Positions 34,792 to 44,431 are shown, counted from the first letter of the stretch. The stretch is DNA of 64,000 nucleotides from Peribacillus frigoritolerans (GCF_030676415.1 NZ_JAUUTW010000029.1:1-64000), one strand, 5' to 3'. The notes: generated from the letters alone by a model not told the origin. Numbers and translations are program-made.

Positions 34792-35094
34792 GATTTAAAA
34801 AGGGTGCCCATTTTCCACTCTGACCAAGGATTACAATATACGACGAAATCATGCGAATAGCAGGTAAAAGAACCCGGTATTCAAGGAAGACACTCTCGTC
34901 GTGGCAATTCTAATGATAAAGCAGGTTTTCTTCTCGCATTTAAAAACAGAGAAGTTATATTTGGTACGCCCAAAAACAGCAGAGCAAGCTTTTATAGCTA
35001 TTCAGGAGTATATAGACTTCTACAATACTAACCGCTTCCAAGAAAGATTTAACGGCCTTTCCCCGATTGAATACCAAGAAAAGGCCGCAGCTTG
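34792..35094 (+). mobile_element. IS3-family transposase (OrfB) C-terminal fragment
   Basis: The end of a DDE transposase. VPIFHSDQGLQYTTKSCE holds the second catalytic Asp motif, then an in-frame TAG; EPGIQGRHSRRGNSNDKAGF continues, and after a frame change FFSHLKTEKLYLVRPKTAEQ, YIDFYNTNRFQERFNGLSPI and EYQEKAAA follow to the stop. The order HSDQG...SHSRRGN...SFFSHLKTE...YNTxRxQxxLNGLSPxE is standard for IS3/IS150-group OrfB. The N-terminal part and OrfA are missing. The following TTGTCTACTTGACAGGGTT (about 35112-35130) resembles the right terminal sequence of this group. Confidence 0.85.
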
Positions 35095-35130
35095 AACTAC
35101 TCTTTTTTTATTGTCTACTTGACAGGGTTA

Positions 35131-35497
35131 TGTACAGACGCTTTCTTTCTTATTTTTTTACAAACCATTCTACCGATAGGAAGATATTAAATCCCTTTAT
35201 CAATAATGAATTGAGAATTCTGTAATTCACTTAATCCTTGTCTTTAATTCCTCTTTTGAGTAACTTTTTAAACACTCCAGCTGCAGGTAAAACGTAGGTA
35301 GCACAAATTGTGCAAGCTCTTTTCCTTTCGGATACAAATATTTAGAAAATGATTATTTTCTTTTGTGAAAATCCTTTTTCTAAATTTATGCCGTTATGAT
35401 CAATGACTCGATATAAAAATGAATTTTATCCAGTCACTGTCTAAGGGTCAATCGTCAGTTACTTCTTAGATTAAGGAGTGTTTTTCTGTTAAATGCT
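35131..35497. other. Intergenic region without recognised features
   Basis: About 370 AT-rich bases between the IS remnant and the DeoR gene. No ORF or repeat I can support. Confidence 0.45.
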
Positions 35498-36271
35498 TCA
35501 AGGTGGAGTCTGAACAGATATAACCTCAACCCCAAGGTCTTCCAATGATTTTTTAAAGGAAGGGTGGAGTCGATCATCCACAATAAATTTGTCAATTTCC
35601 TGCAAGTCTGCAACCTTTGCAAAAGAAACCTTTCCCATTTTGCTAGAGTCGCTTAATAGGATAACTTGCTGTGCATTCTGGATCATCAATTTTTTTATCC
35701 TAGCTTCCATTAAATTTGGTGTTGTCAAACCTTCAGTTAAATGAACACCATTTATCGCCACAAAAGCTTTGTCCACACGGATCATTTCCAAGTTTTGTTC
35801 AGCAAACGATCCTACCGATGCAAGCGTTTCATTTCGCAGGCTTCCGCCTAAAAACAAAATTTCTATACCTGCAGTGGGTTTGAAATTTCTCATAATCAGT
35901 ATGGAATTGGTGACTATTGTTAACTGGGAAAACTGTTGAAGATCTTCGAGGATTGGCAGAGTAGTTGTTCCAGCATCTAAAAGAATTGTATCTCCATCGT
36001 CTATAAATTCGACAGCTTTTTTTGCGATGGCTTTTTTTTCTTGTACAAATTCAACTTCTTTATCCATAATCTTTGGTTCAAAATTAACGGCTTGTAAAGA
36101 AACAGCTCCCCCATGAGTTCTTTGAATCTGGTTAGTTGTTTGAAGTTCTTTCAAATCTCTTCGAATCGTTGATTGCGATACTTTTAGATAATCACTTAAA
36201 TCTTGGACTGAGGCTCTAGAATAGTTAGTTATAAAATCAATAATTTTTAATTTTCTCTCTTCACTGTACAA
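35498..36271 (-). CDS. DeoR-family transcriptional regulator of the levan/fructose locus
   Basis: A 257-residue sugar-responsive repressor. The N-terminal winged helix reads RKLKIIDFITNYSRASVQDL, then SDYLKVSQSTIRRDLKELQT with the family RRDL recognition helix and the IQRTHGGAV wing. The C-terminal domain (ISOCOT fold) contains DDGDTILLDAGTTTLPILED and the FVAINGVHLTEGLTTPN loop that binds a phosphosugar. Start: TTG at 36271, 8 bases after GGAGGT. Divergent from the ABC importer genes across a 270-base region with two palindromes, so it most likely controls them and itself. The effector is likely a fructose phosphate, by analogy with FruR-type members; this is inference. Confidence 0.9.
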   Translation of the reverse strand: MYSEERKLKIIDFITNYSRASVQDLSDYLKVSQSTIRRDLKELQTTNQIQRTHGGAVSLQAVNFEPKIMDKEVEFVQEKKAIAKKAVEFIDDGDTILLDAGTTTLPILEDLQQFSQLTIVTNSILIMRNFKPTAGIEILFLGGSLRNETLASVGSFAEQNLEMIRVDKAFVAINGVHLTEGLTTPNLMEARIKKLMIQNAQQVILLSDSSKMGKVSFAKVADLQEIDKFIVDDRLHPSFKKSLEDLGVEVISVQTPP

Positions 36272-36290
36272 AAAAATCTACCTCCATCAC

Positions 36291-36311
36291 AGTGTACATC
36301 GTAATTGTACA
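36291..36311. promoter_or_regulatory. Palindrome near the DeoR start (candidate operator)
   Basis: GTGTACA-N7-TGTACAC, a perfect 7-bp inverted repeat 20 bases upstream of the DeoR start codon. A further TGTACA lies at the start codon itself (36265). Well placed for autoregulation. Confidence 0.6.
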
Positions 36312-36366
36312 CGATTATGCAGAGTAATACATTATTTTTAAAAGAATTCTAAATCTTTAGAAAACA

Positions 36367-36458
36367 TTGACAATTATTTAATATTCTCATAAGATTGTCA
36401 TATATAATCATAGTTGGTCAAAAAAAATCATAAATGATCAATTATGAAAGCGATTCCA
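36367..36458 (+). promoter_or_regulatory. Promoter, inverted repeat and cre-like site of the importer operon
   Basis: A good promoter: TTGACA (36367-36372), spacer 17, TAAGAT (36390-36395). Downstream lies an inverted repeat TCATAA-N8-TTATGA (36428-36447) and, overlapping it, TGAAAGCGATTCCA (36445-36458), which matches the catabolite-responsive element TGWAARCGYTWNCW in all but one position. Both lie after the start site, where repressors act as roadblocks. Control by CcpA is inference. Confidence 0.55.
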
Positions 36459-36539
36459 AATATATGGTGGGGAGATGATACATGTTTTAACTAAGAATTT
36501 AACTCAATACAGGCAAAATTTAAAAAACGGGAGGATTTT

Positions 36540-37526
36540 ATGAAAACTTATCTAAAATCGTCATTTATTTTGATTATCATGATGTTTCTGGTTGTTTTGA
36601 CTGCCTGCAGCGTAATTGATACAGGATCGGAATCACAATCAAACAGTTCGAGAAGTGTTGAAAAAAATAAAAGTGACCAAAAATTAAAAATAGGGTTAAC
36701 ACTAGGAACGCTCTCTAATCCTTTCTTTGTTTCTATGTCAAAAGGAGCGAAGGAAGCGACAAAAGAAATGGGGGCTGAGTTAATTACGGTGAGTGCAGAC
36801 TATGATTTGGCGAAGCAAACTTCTCAAATTGAAGATTTCATTACCAAAGAAGTTGATTTAATTCTTTTAAATGCAGTCGATTCAAAAGGAATTGCTGCGG
36901 CAGTACAACAAGCCAAATCAGCGGGTATCCCGGTTATTGCAATTGATGTAGCTGCAGAAGGCGGAGTGGACAGTGTTGTTACATCTGACAATTACCAAGC
37001 AGGCAAAATTGCAGGTGAGTATATGATCAAACAATTAAAAGGGAAAGGAAATATAGCAATAATTGAAGGACCACCGGTATCTGCAGTTACTGATCGTATT
37101 AATGGTTTTGAAGAAGCGATTAAGAAATCAGAGATTAAGGTGATTGCTAAACAAAATGGAGAAGGAAATAGAGAAAAAGCGTTATCTGCAACAGAAAATA
37201 TCTTGCAAGCACATTCGAAAGGATCTATTGATGCAATTTTTGCTATTAATGATCCTGAAGCACTTGGAGTAAAGATTGCTCAAGAACAAGCAGAACGTGA
37301 GAAGGAATTTTTTATAGTGGGTGTAGATGGTGCTCCAGAAGCAGTCGAAGCTTTAAAAGAGAAAAAAAGTTTTACAGCTACTTCTGCACAGCATCCAGAT
37401 GAGATGATGAAAAAAGCATTGGAAATTGGGAAAGATGTGTTGGATGGAAAGAAAGTCGACAAGTTAGTCAAAGTTCCTGTTGAATTAGTTACTCAGGAGA
37501 ATGTGAACAACTATAAAGGTTGGTAA
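36540..37526 (+). CDS. Sugar ABC transporter substrate-binding lipoprotein (RbsB-like)
   Basis: A 328-residue periplasmic-type binding protein, membrane-anchored by a lipid on Cys23 (lipobox LTAC after the hydrophobic FILIIMMFLVVL). The Ser/Lys-rich linker is followed by two Rossmann lobes: LKIGLTLGTLSNPFFVSMSK, VDLILLNAVDSKGIAAAVQQ, GIPVIAIDVAAEG and FAINDPEALGVKIAQEQ. This is the ribose/fructose-type (Peripla_BP_4) family. Start: ATG after GGGAGGATTTT. First gene of an operon with an ATPase, a permease and a levanase. The linked levanase suggests fructose or a short levan product as ligand; not shown. Confidence 0.93.
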   Translation: MKTYLKSSFILIIMMFLVVLTACSVIDTGSESQSNSSRSVEKNKSDQKLKIGLTLGTLSNPFFVSMSKGAKEATKEMGAELITVSADYDLAKQTSQIEDFITKEVDLILLNAVDSKGIAAAVQQAKSAGIPVIAIDVAAEGGVDSVVTSDNYQAGKIAGEYMIKQLKGKGNIAIIEGPPVSAVTDRINGFEEAIKKSEIKVIAKQNGEGNREKALSATENILQAHSKGSIDAIFAINDPEALGVKIAQEQAEREKEFFIVGVDGAPEAVEALKEKKSFTATSAQHPDEMMKKALEIGKDVLDGKKVDKLVKVPVELVTQENVNNYKGW

Positions 37527-37601
37527 TGAGATGCTGAATAAGATCTTCCTTAGAAGGTCTTATCTTTTTTAAGAAATTCATTCATTAAGGGGGACAATCA
37601 T

Positions 37602-39167
37602 GTGAACAGTGTACAATTAATTGAGAATGATGTTGTTTCGGTATCTGACTCTCCCTCTCCCATTCTCAAAATGAAAGGAATCAGTAAGACATTTTCAGGA
37701 GTTACTGTTTTAAAAAATATTAATCTTGAACTCTATAAGGGGGAAGTTCATGCATTAATGGGGGAGAATGGAGCAGGGAAATCTACACTTATTAAAATAT
37801 TATCAGGTATCTATCAGCCTGATGCAAATGGTGGCAGCATCATATATAAGAATAATTCTGTCACTTGGAGTGGTCCAGTGGAAGCGAAGAAACAAGGAAT
37901 TAGTGTGATTCACCAAGAACTGAAGCTATCTCCAAATTTGACAATAAGTGAAAATATTTTAATGGGTACTAAATTTCCTGAAAATAAATTTGGCATGGTT
38001 AAATGGGATGATGTTTATCATAAAGCAAAAGAAATTTTACATTCAATGGGATCTGAATTAAATCCCAAAACGATAGTTTCCACATTAAGTGTGGCACAGC
38101 AACAAGTTGTAGAAATTGCTCGTGCTCTTTCATATAATGCAGACGTGTTAATTATGGATGAGCCGACCGCATCGTTAACTGATAAAGAAATTGAAAAGTT
38201 ATTTGAGATAATTGAGGATTTAAAAAAGAAAGGTGTTGCTATTGTTTACATCTCTCATCGAATGGATGAAATTTTTCGAATTTCAAACAGGTATACCGTT
38301 CTAAGAGATGGAGAGTGGATAAATAGTGGACCAATCAAGGAAACAAATCCTGAGCATCTTGTAAAGTTAATGGTCGGCAGGGAATTAAACTCCCTTTTTA
38401 AGAGGCACACAAAAGTAGCTACATCTCGTGTTGATGACACGAAGCCCGCCCTCGAAATAAATGGAATATCGGATAAAAGGGTTGTGAAAAATGTTTCGTT
38501 TAAAATATATCCTGGTGAAATTGTAGGACTTGCTGGTCTTGTAGGGGCAGGTAGAACCGAATTAATTCGAACCATATTTGGAGCTTCTCAAAAAACAGGT
38601 GGTGAAATTCTGGTTAATGGAGAAAAAGTGAATATTACCTCTCCGAATGATGCAATCCGACATGGAATTGCCCATGTGCCGGAAAGTCGAAAGGAGCAAG
38701 GATTGTTTCTGAACATGAGTGTCAAAGAAAATATTATTATGAATGAATTAAAAAAATTTCGCAAAGCTGGTAAATTGAACTGGAAAGAAATTGATCAAAA
38801 AGCAGATTACCTTATAAAAGAATTAGGAGTAAAGGTTTCTTCGTCTGAACAGCTTGTTGCCAATTTAAGCGGTGGAAACCAGCAAAAGGTTGTCATCGCA
38901 CGGTGGCTCTCGATTGGTCCAAAGGTGCTACTTCTCGATGAACCAACTAGGGGTGTGGACATTGGGGCAAAAACAGAGATTCATAAAATTATATCAAAGT
39001 TAGCTGAAGCTGGATTGGCAGTGTTAGTAGTTTCCTCCGAGCTGCCTGAAATTTTGGGAATTAGTGATCGAATTCTAGTAATGCATGAAGGTAAATTACA
39101 AAGGCATTTAACAAGGCAAGAAGCAACACAAGAAAAAATCATGTTTTTTGCTACAGGGGGGGAATGA
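37602..39167 (+). CDS. Sugar ABC transporter ATPase (RbsA-like, two ABC domains)
   Basis: A 521-residue double ATPase. Domain 1: Walker A GENGAGKSTL (about 55-64), signature LSVAQQQVVEIARAL, Walker B VLIMDEPTASL. Domain 2: the usual degenerate Walker A GLVGAGRTEL, intact signature LSGGNQQKVVIARWL and Walker B VLLLDEPTRGVDIG. Such CUT2-class ATPases drive ribose, galactose or fructose import. Start: GTG at 37602 after AAGGGGGACAATCAT. The last codons overlap the permease by 4 bases. Confidence 0.95.
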   Translation: MNSVQLIENDVVSVSDSPSPILKMKGISKTFSGVTVLKNINLELYKGEVHALMGENGAGKSTLIKILSGIYQPDANGGSIIYKNNSVTWSGPVEAKKQGISVIHQELKLSPNLTISENILMGTKFPENKFGMVKWDDVYHKAKEILHSMGSELNPKTIVSTLSVAQQQVVEIARALSYNADVLIMDEPTASLTDKEIEKLFEIIEDLKKKGVAIVYISHRMDEIFRISNRYTVLRDGEWINSGPIKETNPEHLVKLMVGRELNSLFKRHTKVATSRVDDTKPALEINGISDKRVVKNVSFKIYPGEIVGLAGLVGAGRTELIRTIFGASQKTGGEILVNGEKVNITSPNDAIRHGIAHVPESRKEQGLFLNMSVKENIIMNELKKFRKAGKLNWKEIDQKADYLIKELGVKVSSSEQLVANLSGGNQQKVVIARWLSIGPKVLLLDEPTRGVDIGAKTEIHKIISKLAEAGLAVLVVSSELPEILGISDRILVMHEGKLQRHLTRQEATQEKIMFFATGGE

Positions 39168-40156
39168 AAATGAAAGCGAATACAACGGTTGTGACCACTG
39201 ATAAAGCCCGATATGGAAAGGAAGCTCTACAAATTTGGAATCGCTTAGGAATGCTCATTATTTTAGTATTATTATGTGCTGTGCTGGCTTTTACTGCACC
39301 AAATTTCCTGGAGATGTCTAACTTGTTAAATGTACTTAAACAAGTGTCCATAAATGGCGTACTGGCAGCTGGAATGACGCTTGTCATTTTAACAGGCGGA
39401 ATTGATTTATCTGTAGGTGCCATTGTTGCTTTATCAGGTGTTGTTTCCGTAATGATTTCCCAAGCGGGAATACATCCGTTGGTGTCAATCTCTGCTGGAC
39501 TATTAGTGGGGGCTTTCTTTGGACTTGTAAATGGATTTTTTACAGCAAAAACTAAATTGCCGGCCTTTATTGTCACCCTTGGGAGTTTCACATATGTAAG
39601 AGGGCTTGCGTACGTGATTAGCGGTGGCTACCCTATTGTTGTGGAGTCAGATTTGTTTAAATTTTTAGGAGCTGGTCGGCTGTTTTTAATCCCCACTCCT
39701 ATCTATATCATGGTTATTGTGTATATTGGTATGTTCTTTGTTTTGAAATATACTATGTTTGGCCGTCATGTATACGCAATTGGTGGAAGTGAGGAAGCGG
39801 CACGTCTTACAGGTATTAAAGTAGAGCGCACTTTAATGAAAGTTTATTCGTTAAGCGGACTATTAGCGGGTCTTGCGGGTGTTGTTCTGGCAGGTCGATT
39901 ATTTTCTGGACAGCCAACAGCAGGTTTAGGGTATGAACTTGATGCTATTGCCGCAGTAATATTAGGCGGCACGAGTTTAACGGGTGGTATTGGGAGAATA
40001 CAAGGGACCATTATTGGAGTTTTAATAATGGGTGTAATTAGCAATGGACTAACGTTAATGGATGTTGGATATTACTGGCAACTCGTTGTTAAAGGCGGTG
40101 TGATCATAGCTGCTGTACTTATTGACCGATTAAGAAGCCAGTCTCAATCATTATAA
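39164..40156 (+). CDS. Sugar ABC transporter permease (RbsC-like)
   Basis: A 330-residue CUT2 permease with about nine membrane segments. The family motif LTGGIDLSVGAIVALSGVVS (about 75-95) and the cytoplasmic coupling stretch GGSEEAARLTGIKVERTLMK are present, as is the C-terminal GGTSLTGGIGRIQGTIIGVL. One permease gene implies a homodimer in the membrane with the double ATPase. Start: ATG overlapping the ATPase stop (ATGA). The levanase gene begins 31 bases after its stop, so they are probably on one transcript. Confidence 0.95.
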   Translation: MKMKANTTVVTTDKARYGKEALQIWNRLGMLIILVLLCAVLAFTAPNFLEMSNLLNVLKQVSINGVLAAGMTLVILTGGIDLSVGAIVALSGVVSVMISQAGIHPLVSISAGLLVGAFFGLVNGFFTAKTKLPAFIVTLGSFTYVRGLAYVISGGYPIVVESDLFKFLGAGRLFLIPTPIYIMVIVYIGMFFVLKYTMFGRHVYAIGGSEEAARLTGIKVERTLMKVYSLSGLLAGLAGVVLAGRLFSGQPTAGLGYELDAIAAVILGGTSLTGGIGRIQGTIIGVLIMGVISNGLTLMDVGYYWQLVVKGGVIIAAVLIDRLRSQSQSL

Positions 40157-40187
40157 AGTAAAACAAAATTGCAAAGGTGTGAGGCCG

Positions 40188-43100
40188 TTGAAAAAAGCAA
40201 TAGAAAAACTTTTAGCATGTGGTGTAATTTGCACTTTAGCATTAATCCTAGTTGTTCCGACATTTGCAGCCGATTCAAATTACTATAATGAAAGTAACCG
40301 AAATCAATTTCATTTTTCACCTGAAGCAAGTTGGATGAATGACCCGAATGGGATGGTCTATTATGATGGGGAATACCACCTTTTTTATCAAAACGATCCT
40401 TATAGTTCTAAATGGGGTCCCATGCATTGGGGACATGCGGTCAGTAAAGACTTAGTTCACTGGGAGCATTTGCCTGTAGCTCTGTATCCAGATGAAAATG
40501 GAATGATATTCTCAGGAAGCGCAGTGATTGATTATAACAATACTGCAGGATTTGGAAAAGAAGCAATGGTGGCGATTTTTACTCATGCCGATGGTTCAAA
40601 GCAAGTGCAAAGTCTTGCTTATAGCAATGATAAAGGAAGAACATGGAAAAAATATGAAGGGAACCCGGTAATGCCGAATCCTCCTATTTCGGATTGGCGC
40701 GATCCAAAGGTTTTTTGGCATGACCAATCAAAAAAGTGGGTGATGACGCTTGCAGCGAAAAACGATGTTATGATTTACACTTCACCCAATTTAAAGGACT
40801 GGAGCTACGGGAGTTCATTTGGTGTTGATCCCACATCGGTGCAAGCCACAAGCCTAGATAAGGATGGATCAGTGTTATCCAAACAAACAGGCAGTGATTT
40901 TGTTTATGAAGCGGATATAAGTGTACGAGAAAAAAATGGTCGAAAGGGTTCTGGGGAACTGGTCTTTCGTTCTGATTCTTCCTTAAAAAATGCTTATCTT
41001 GCTGGATTGGATGCCAAATCCGGGAAAGTGACTTTAAGTAAATTGGTTGATGGAAAGAAAATTGTCCTTCAGGAAAAGAAAATTAAAGTGATGGATGAAG
41101 ATTCAACTAAGTTGAGAGTGGAAACTAAAAAGGATTTCATAAAACTTTCTATAGGAAACAAACCGGTTATAAAAATAACTGATAATTCGTATGAAAGTGG
41201 GAATTTTGGCTTATATAATAGAAATGCTGTTTCTGTTTTTAGGAATGTTTTCTTTAAAAATGCGACTAACTTTAAAACAAATATCCTTAGCTGGAAAGCT
41301 ATAGATGGAAAATGGGAAAGTACGATGGAAGGGAAGGTAGGGAATTCTAATACTAACGGTAATTACGTATCTTCACAGGTTGGTGATCAATTTGGTTATA
41401 GAGCAAACGTTAAACTAAATGGGAAAAGTGCGAGAGGTGGACTTCTTTTCAGAGCTGACAAAAACGGTGAAAATGGGTACATTGCCCAATTGGATGCTGG
41501 GAAGGGTAAGGTTAGTCTATTAAAAATTGAAAACGATAGACCTACTATCTTAGCTGAAAAATCCATAAGTATTGATTCAAATCAAGTGTATGATGTTTCT
41601 GTTTATACTAATGGCAGCAAGATAAAGGTACTGATAGATAATAAAGAAATCATAGAACAGGTTGATACAACGTATGAGAGCGGGCATTTTGGTTTAACTG
41701 TAAGTAATTCAATTGTAACCTTTCAAGACGTGATTAAAGAAAATTACATTGTGGCAAAGGAACAAAATATTGCTAATCCTGATTTCGAGTCAGGAAGTCT
41801 AGAGGGATGGAACGTTCTTGACGGTGATGCTTTTGGGGCAGCAAATGTTACAAAAGCTACTTCTTATTGGGGTGGTTCATTCGGACAACAGGATAAATAT
41901 CATTTATGGGGATATACAGCAGAAAAAGGGGATGATGCAACCGGTTCGATTCGATCTTCCTATTTTACACTGGGGGGAAGCGGCGAAATTAATTTCTTGA
42001 TTGGTGGGGGATATGATAAAAACCTTTATGTAGCGCTCGTCCGCGCCTCTGATAATAAGGAATTAATTCGTGCAGAAAACACCAAGTGGGCGGAGGATGA
42101 AAAGTATCGCCGTGTGACATGGGATGCTTCAAAATATATTGGAGAGACCGTTTATATGAAAGTGGTGGACAATAAAACTGGAGGTTGGGGACACATTAAT
42201 GTGGACGATTTTCATGTATACAATCAAGGGTCACTGCCTATTGTCGTTGACAATGATCCAACTAAGGCTGATACACCTTTCGTAGGTAAGAAAAAGGGCT
42301 TGATTAAAGAATGGGACTTTATAAATGGTGAATGGACAGAAGGGACACAAGGATCTTATAGCGGAGTGTGGGAATGTCCAGAATTAATTCAGGTGCCGGT
42401 TGAAGGGAAATCGAATAAGAAAAAGTGGGTGTTGTCTGTAAGTATAAATGATGGAGCAGCAGCCGGGGGTTCAGGAATGCAATACTTTGTGGGTGACTTT
42501 GATGGAAAAAAATTCACGAATAATAATTCGTCAGACAAGGTTCTATGGACGGATTATGGGGCAGACTTCTATGCAGGTGTGACATGGAACAATACTGGGA
42601 ATAAAGGCAAGCCGTTATGGTTGGGATGGATGAGTAACTGGCAATATGCGAACGACACCCCGACTTCCCCATGGAGAAGCTCAACCACTGTTCCGCGTGA
42701 ATTATCGTTAGTGCAGACAGAGAAGGGGTTACAATTGAAACAAACACCTGTACAACAATTAATAACCTTGCGAGATAAAGCTTTTAAGTTAAGCAACCAA
42801 TCTATTATCCCTGGTAAAAATCTATTGAAAAATGTTAAGGGAGATACGTTAGAAATCGAAGCGGAACTTTCAGCAAATAAAGCAAGTGAAGTTGGATTTA
42901 AAGTAAGAAATGGTAATGGACAATATACGACCATTGGATACAACCCTAGCAATGAAACAGTGTTTATTGACCGAACCCATTCAGGATATGATTTTGGTCC
43001 GAATGTAAAAAAAATACATGAAGCCCCTGTACAAAATACAAATGGAAAAGTGAAATTGAAATTTCTTCTAGATCGTTCGTCCATCGAAGTGTTTGTTAAT

Positions 43101-43724
43101 GAAGGAAAACAAGTGTTAACTGATCAAATTTTCTCATCACCAGAGAATCAGGGTGTCGAACTTTATAGTCTTGGCGGTACTGCTCATTTAGAATCTCTTG
43201 AAATGTATACATTAAAAAGTATATGGGGAATCAGTCCGATTGTTTCCAATCTATCTGGATGGACCACAATCAATGGTGAATGGGGAGACACTAGAGAAGG
43301 GAAACAAGGCCGCAGCGATTCTGACAGCTTTATAGTTGCCTCTCAAACCGCAAGTGATTTCACATACAAAACCGAGGTGAAGGTATTAAACGAGGGAGCT
43401 GGAGCTCTTTTATTCCGAGCAGATGAAAAAGCCGAAAATGGTTATATAGCTACAGTGGATGTACGTAATGATATATTGAAATTGTTTAAAATTGTAGATG
43501 GGAAGATTGAAGTTCTACAGGAAGAACATATGGTACTTAATCCTAATCAAACATACAAATTAAAAGTTACAGCAAAAGGCAGTCTGATCCAAACTTATTT
43601 GGATGATAATCTGATCCTAGAAAAGTCTGATACGACTTTTAACAATGGGCGTGTAGGGTTAAATGTATGGAATTCAACTACTGTCTTTAATCATCTTTCT
43701 TTAGAGACACAAAATAAAAAATGA
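40188..43724 (+). CDS. GH32 levanase with CBM66 modules inserted in the catalytic propeller
   Basis: A secreted 1178-residue GH32 enzyme, most like B. subtilis SacC (exo-levanase). Signal peptide: residues 1-28 (LLACGVICTLALILVVPTFA). Catalytic motifs: nucleophile Asp in WMNDPNG (49-55), RDP (171-173), acid/base Glu in ECPEL (729). In SacC RDP and EC are about 55 residues apart; here 558. The insert (about 211-726) holds CBM66-like module 1 (212-360), module 2 (365-519) and a jelly-roll (526-676, NPDFESGSLEGWNV). After the propeller and beta-sandwich (727-1010), a third CBM66 (1019-1178) matches the SacC C-terminus. CBM66 binds terminal fructose of levan. Start: TTG at 40188, with AAAGGTGTGAGG upstream; a GTG three codons earlier is inside that site. 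Confidence 0.9.
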   Translation: MKKAIEKLLACGVICTLALILVVPTFAADSNYYNESNRNQFHFSPEASWMNDPNGMVYYDGEYHLFYQNDPYSSKWGPMHWGHAVSKDLVHWEHLPVALYPDENGMIFSGSAVIDYNNTAGFGKEAMVAIFTHADGSKQVQSLAYSNDKGRTWKKYEGNPVMPNPPISDWRDPKVFWHDQSKKWVMTLAAKNDVMIYTSPNLKDWSYGSSFGVDPTSVQATSLDKDGSVLSKQTGSDFVYEADISVREKNGRKGSGELVFRSDSSLKNAYLAGLDAKSGKVTLSKLVDGKKIVLQEKKIKVMDEDSTKLRVETKKDFIKLSIGNKPVIKITDNSYESGNFGLYNRNAVSVFRNVFFKNATNFKTNILSWKAIDGKWESTMEGKVGNSNTNGNYVSSQVGDQFGYRANVKLNGKSARGGLLFRADKNGENGYIAQLDAGKGKVSLLKIENDRPTILAEKSISIDSNQVYDVSVYTNGSKIKVLIDNKEIIEQVDTTYESGHFGLTVSNSIVTFQDVIKENYIVAKEQNIANPDFESGSLEGWNVLDGDAFGAANVTKATSYWGGSFGQQDKYHLWGYTAEKGDDATGSIRSSYFTLGGSGEINFLIGGGYDKNLYVALVRASDNKELIRAENTKWAEDEKYRRVTWDASKYIGETVYMKVVDNKTGGWGHINVDDFHVYNQGSLPIVVDNDPTKADTPFVGKKKGLIKEWDFINGEWTEGTQGSYSGVWECPELIQVPVEGKSNKKKWVLSVSINDGAAAGGSGMQYFVGDFDGKKFTNNNSSDKVLWTDYGADFYAGVTWNNTGNKGKPLWLGWMSNWQYANDTPTSPWRSSTTVPRELSLVQTEKGLQLKQTPVQQLITLRDKAFKLSNQSIIPGKNLLKNVKGDTLEIEAELSANKASEVGFKVRNGNGQYTTIGYNPSNETVFIDRTHSGYDFGPNVKKIHEAPVQNTNGKVKLKFLLDRSSIEVFVNEGKQVLTDQIFSSPENQGVELYSLGGTAHLESLEMYTLKSIWGISPIVSNLSGWTTINGEWGDTREGKQGRSDSDSFIVASQTASDFTYKTEVKVLNEGAGALLFRADEKAENGYIATVDVRNDILKLFKIVDGKIEVLQEEHMVLNPNQTYKLKVTAKGSLIQTYLDDNLILEKSDTTFNNGRVGLNVWNSTTVFNHLSLETQNKK

Positions 43725-43938
43725 TTAGTAAGGGCTTAGGTATAGCCAGCAGCTCTTTTAACACGGAATATAAACATTAGTATCGTTCATGTGAGTACAC
43801 GTTCACGAAGGGTGGCGTTTTCCCCTGAAACATCCATTTTCAAGAATCTACATTGACTTTTACGAACGTTTTGAATGCTTCATTTTTATTCTTTAAAAAA
43901 AGATTTCGGCCATCAACTGAAATCATTAATAATTATGT

Positions 43939-43990
43939 AAACAACCATGGTGCAGAAACCTTTATTAAAGTCTCTGTACCATGGTTGTTT
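43939..43990. terminator. Strong hairpin after the levanase gene
   Basis: A 17-bp stem: AAACAACCATGGT plus CAGA pairs with TCTG and ACCATGGTTGTTT, with T-rich flanks on both strands. It ends the levanase operon about 215 bases after the stop. Confidence 0.88.
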
Positions 43991-44431
43991 GTATTTATTC
44001 GTTCGTGAATGTTGTTTTTCTGCCAGAGTGCTTTCTTGATGAACAATTTCTTCTTTCGACTTTACTTGGCCTTAACACATTACTTCTGTTTTGCAAAAAG
44101 GATTTTTCTAATCGATAGATCGTTGATTTCTCAATCGTTTTTCACAGCTGTATTTTCCATATAGTTTTTACCCCACTTAAACATAAACTCTAGTATGGGC
44201 ATCAGAGAAAGTATCGCCTTACCAAGGCTTTGACTCGGGAGGCAGTTTCGACGAAACTTACTAAAAAACACTATTCTCCCATTCCTTCTAAATCGATTTT
44301 AGAGAATAGTGATTATGAACTCCTTAACCTGGTCTTTGACAATCTCCCGTTACTTGATTTTATCTTACTAAATCCATTATTTCTTATCAGGCAAAGAAGT
44401 TTAGTTTACGGAAGGTAAATTGATGTTATAG

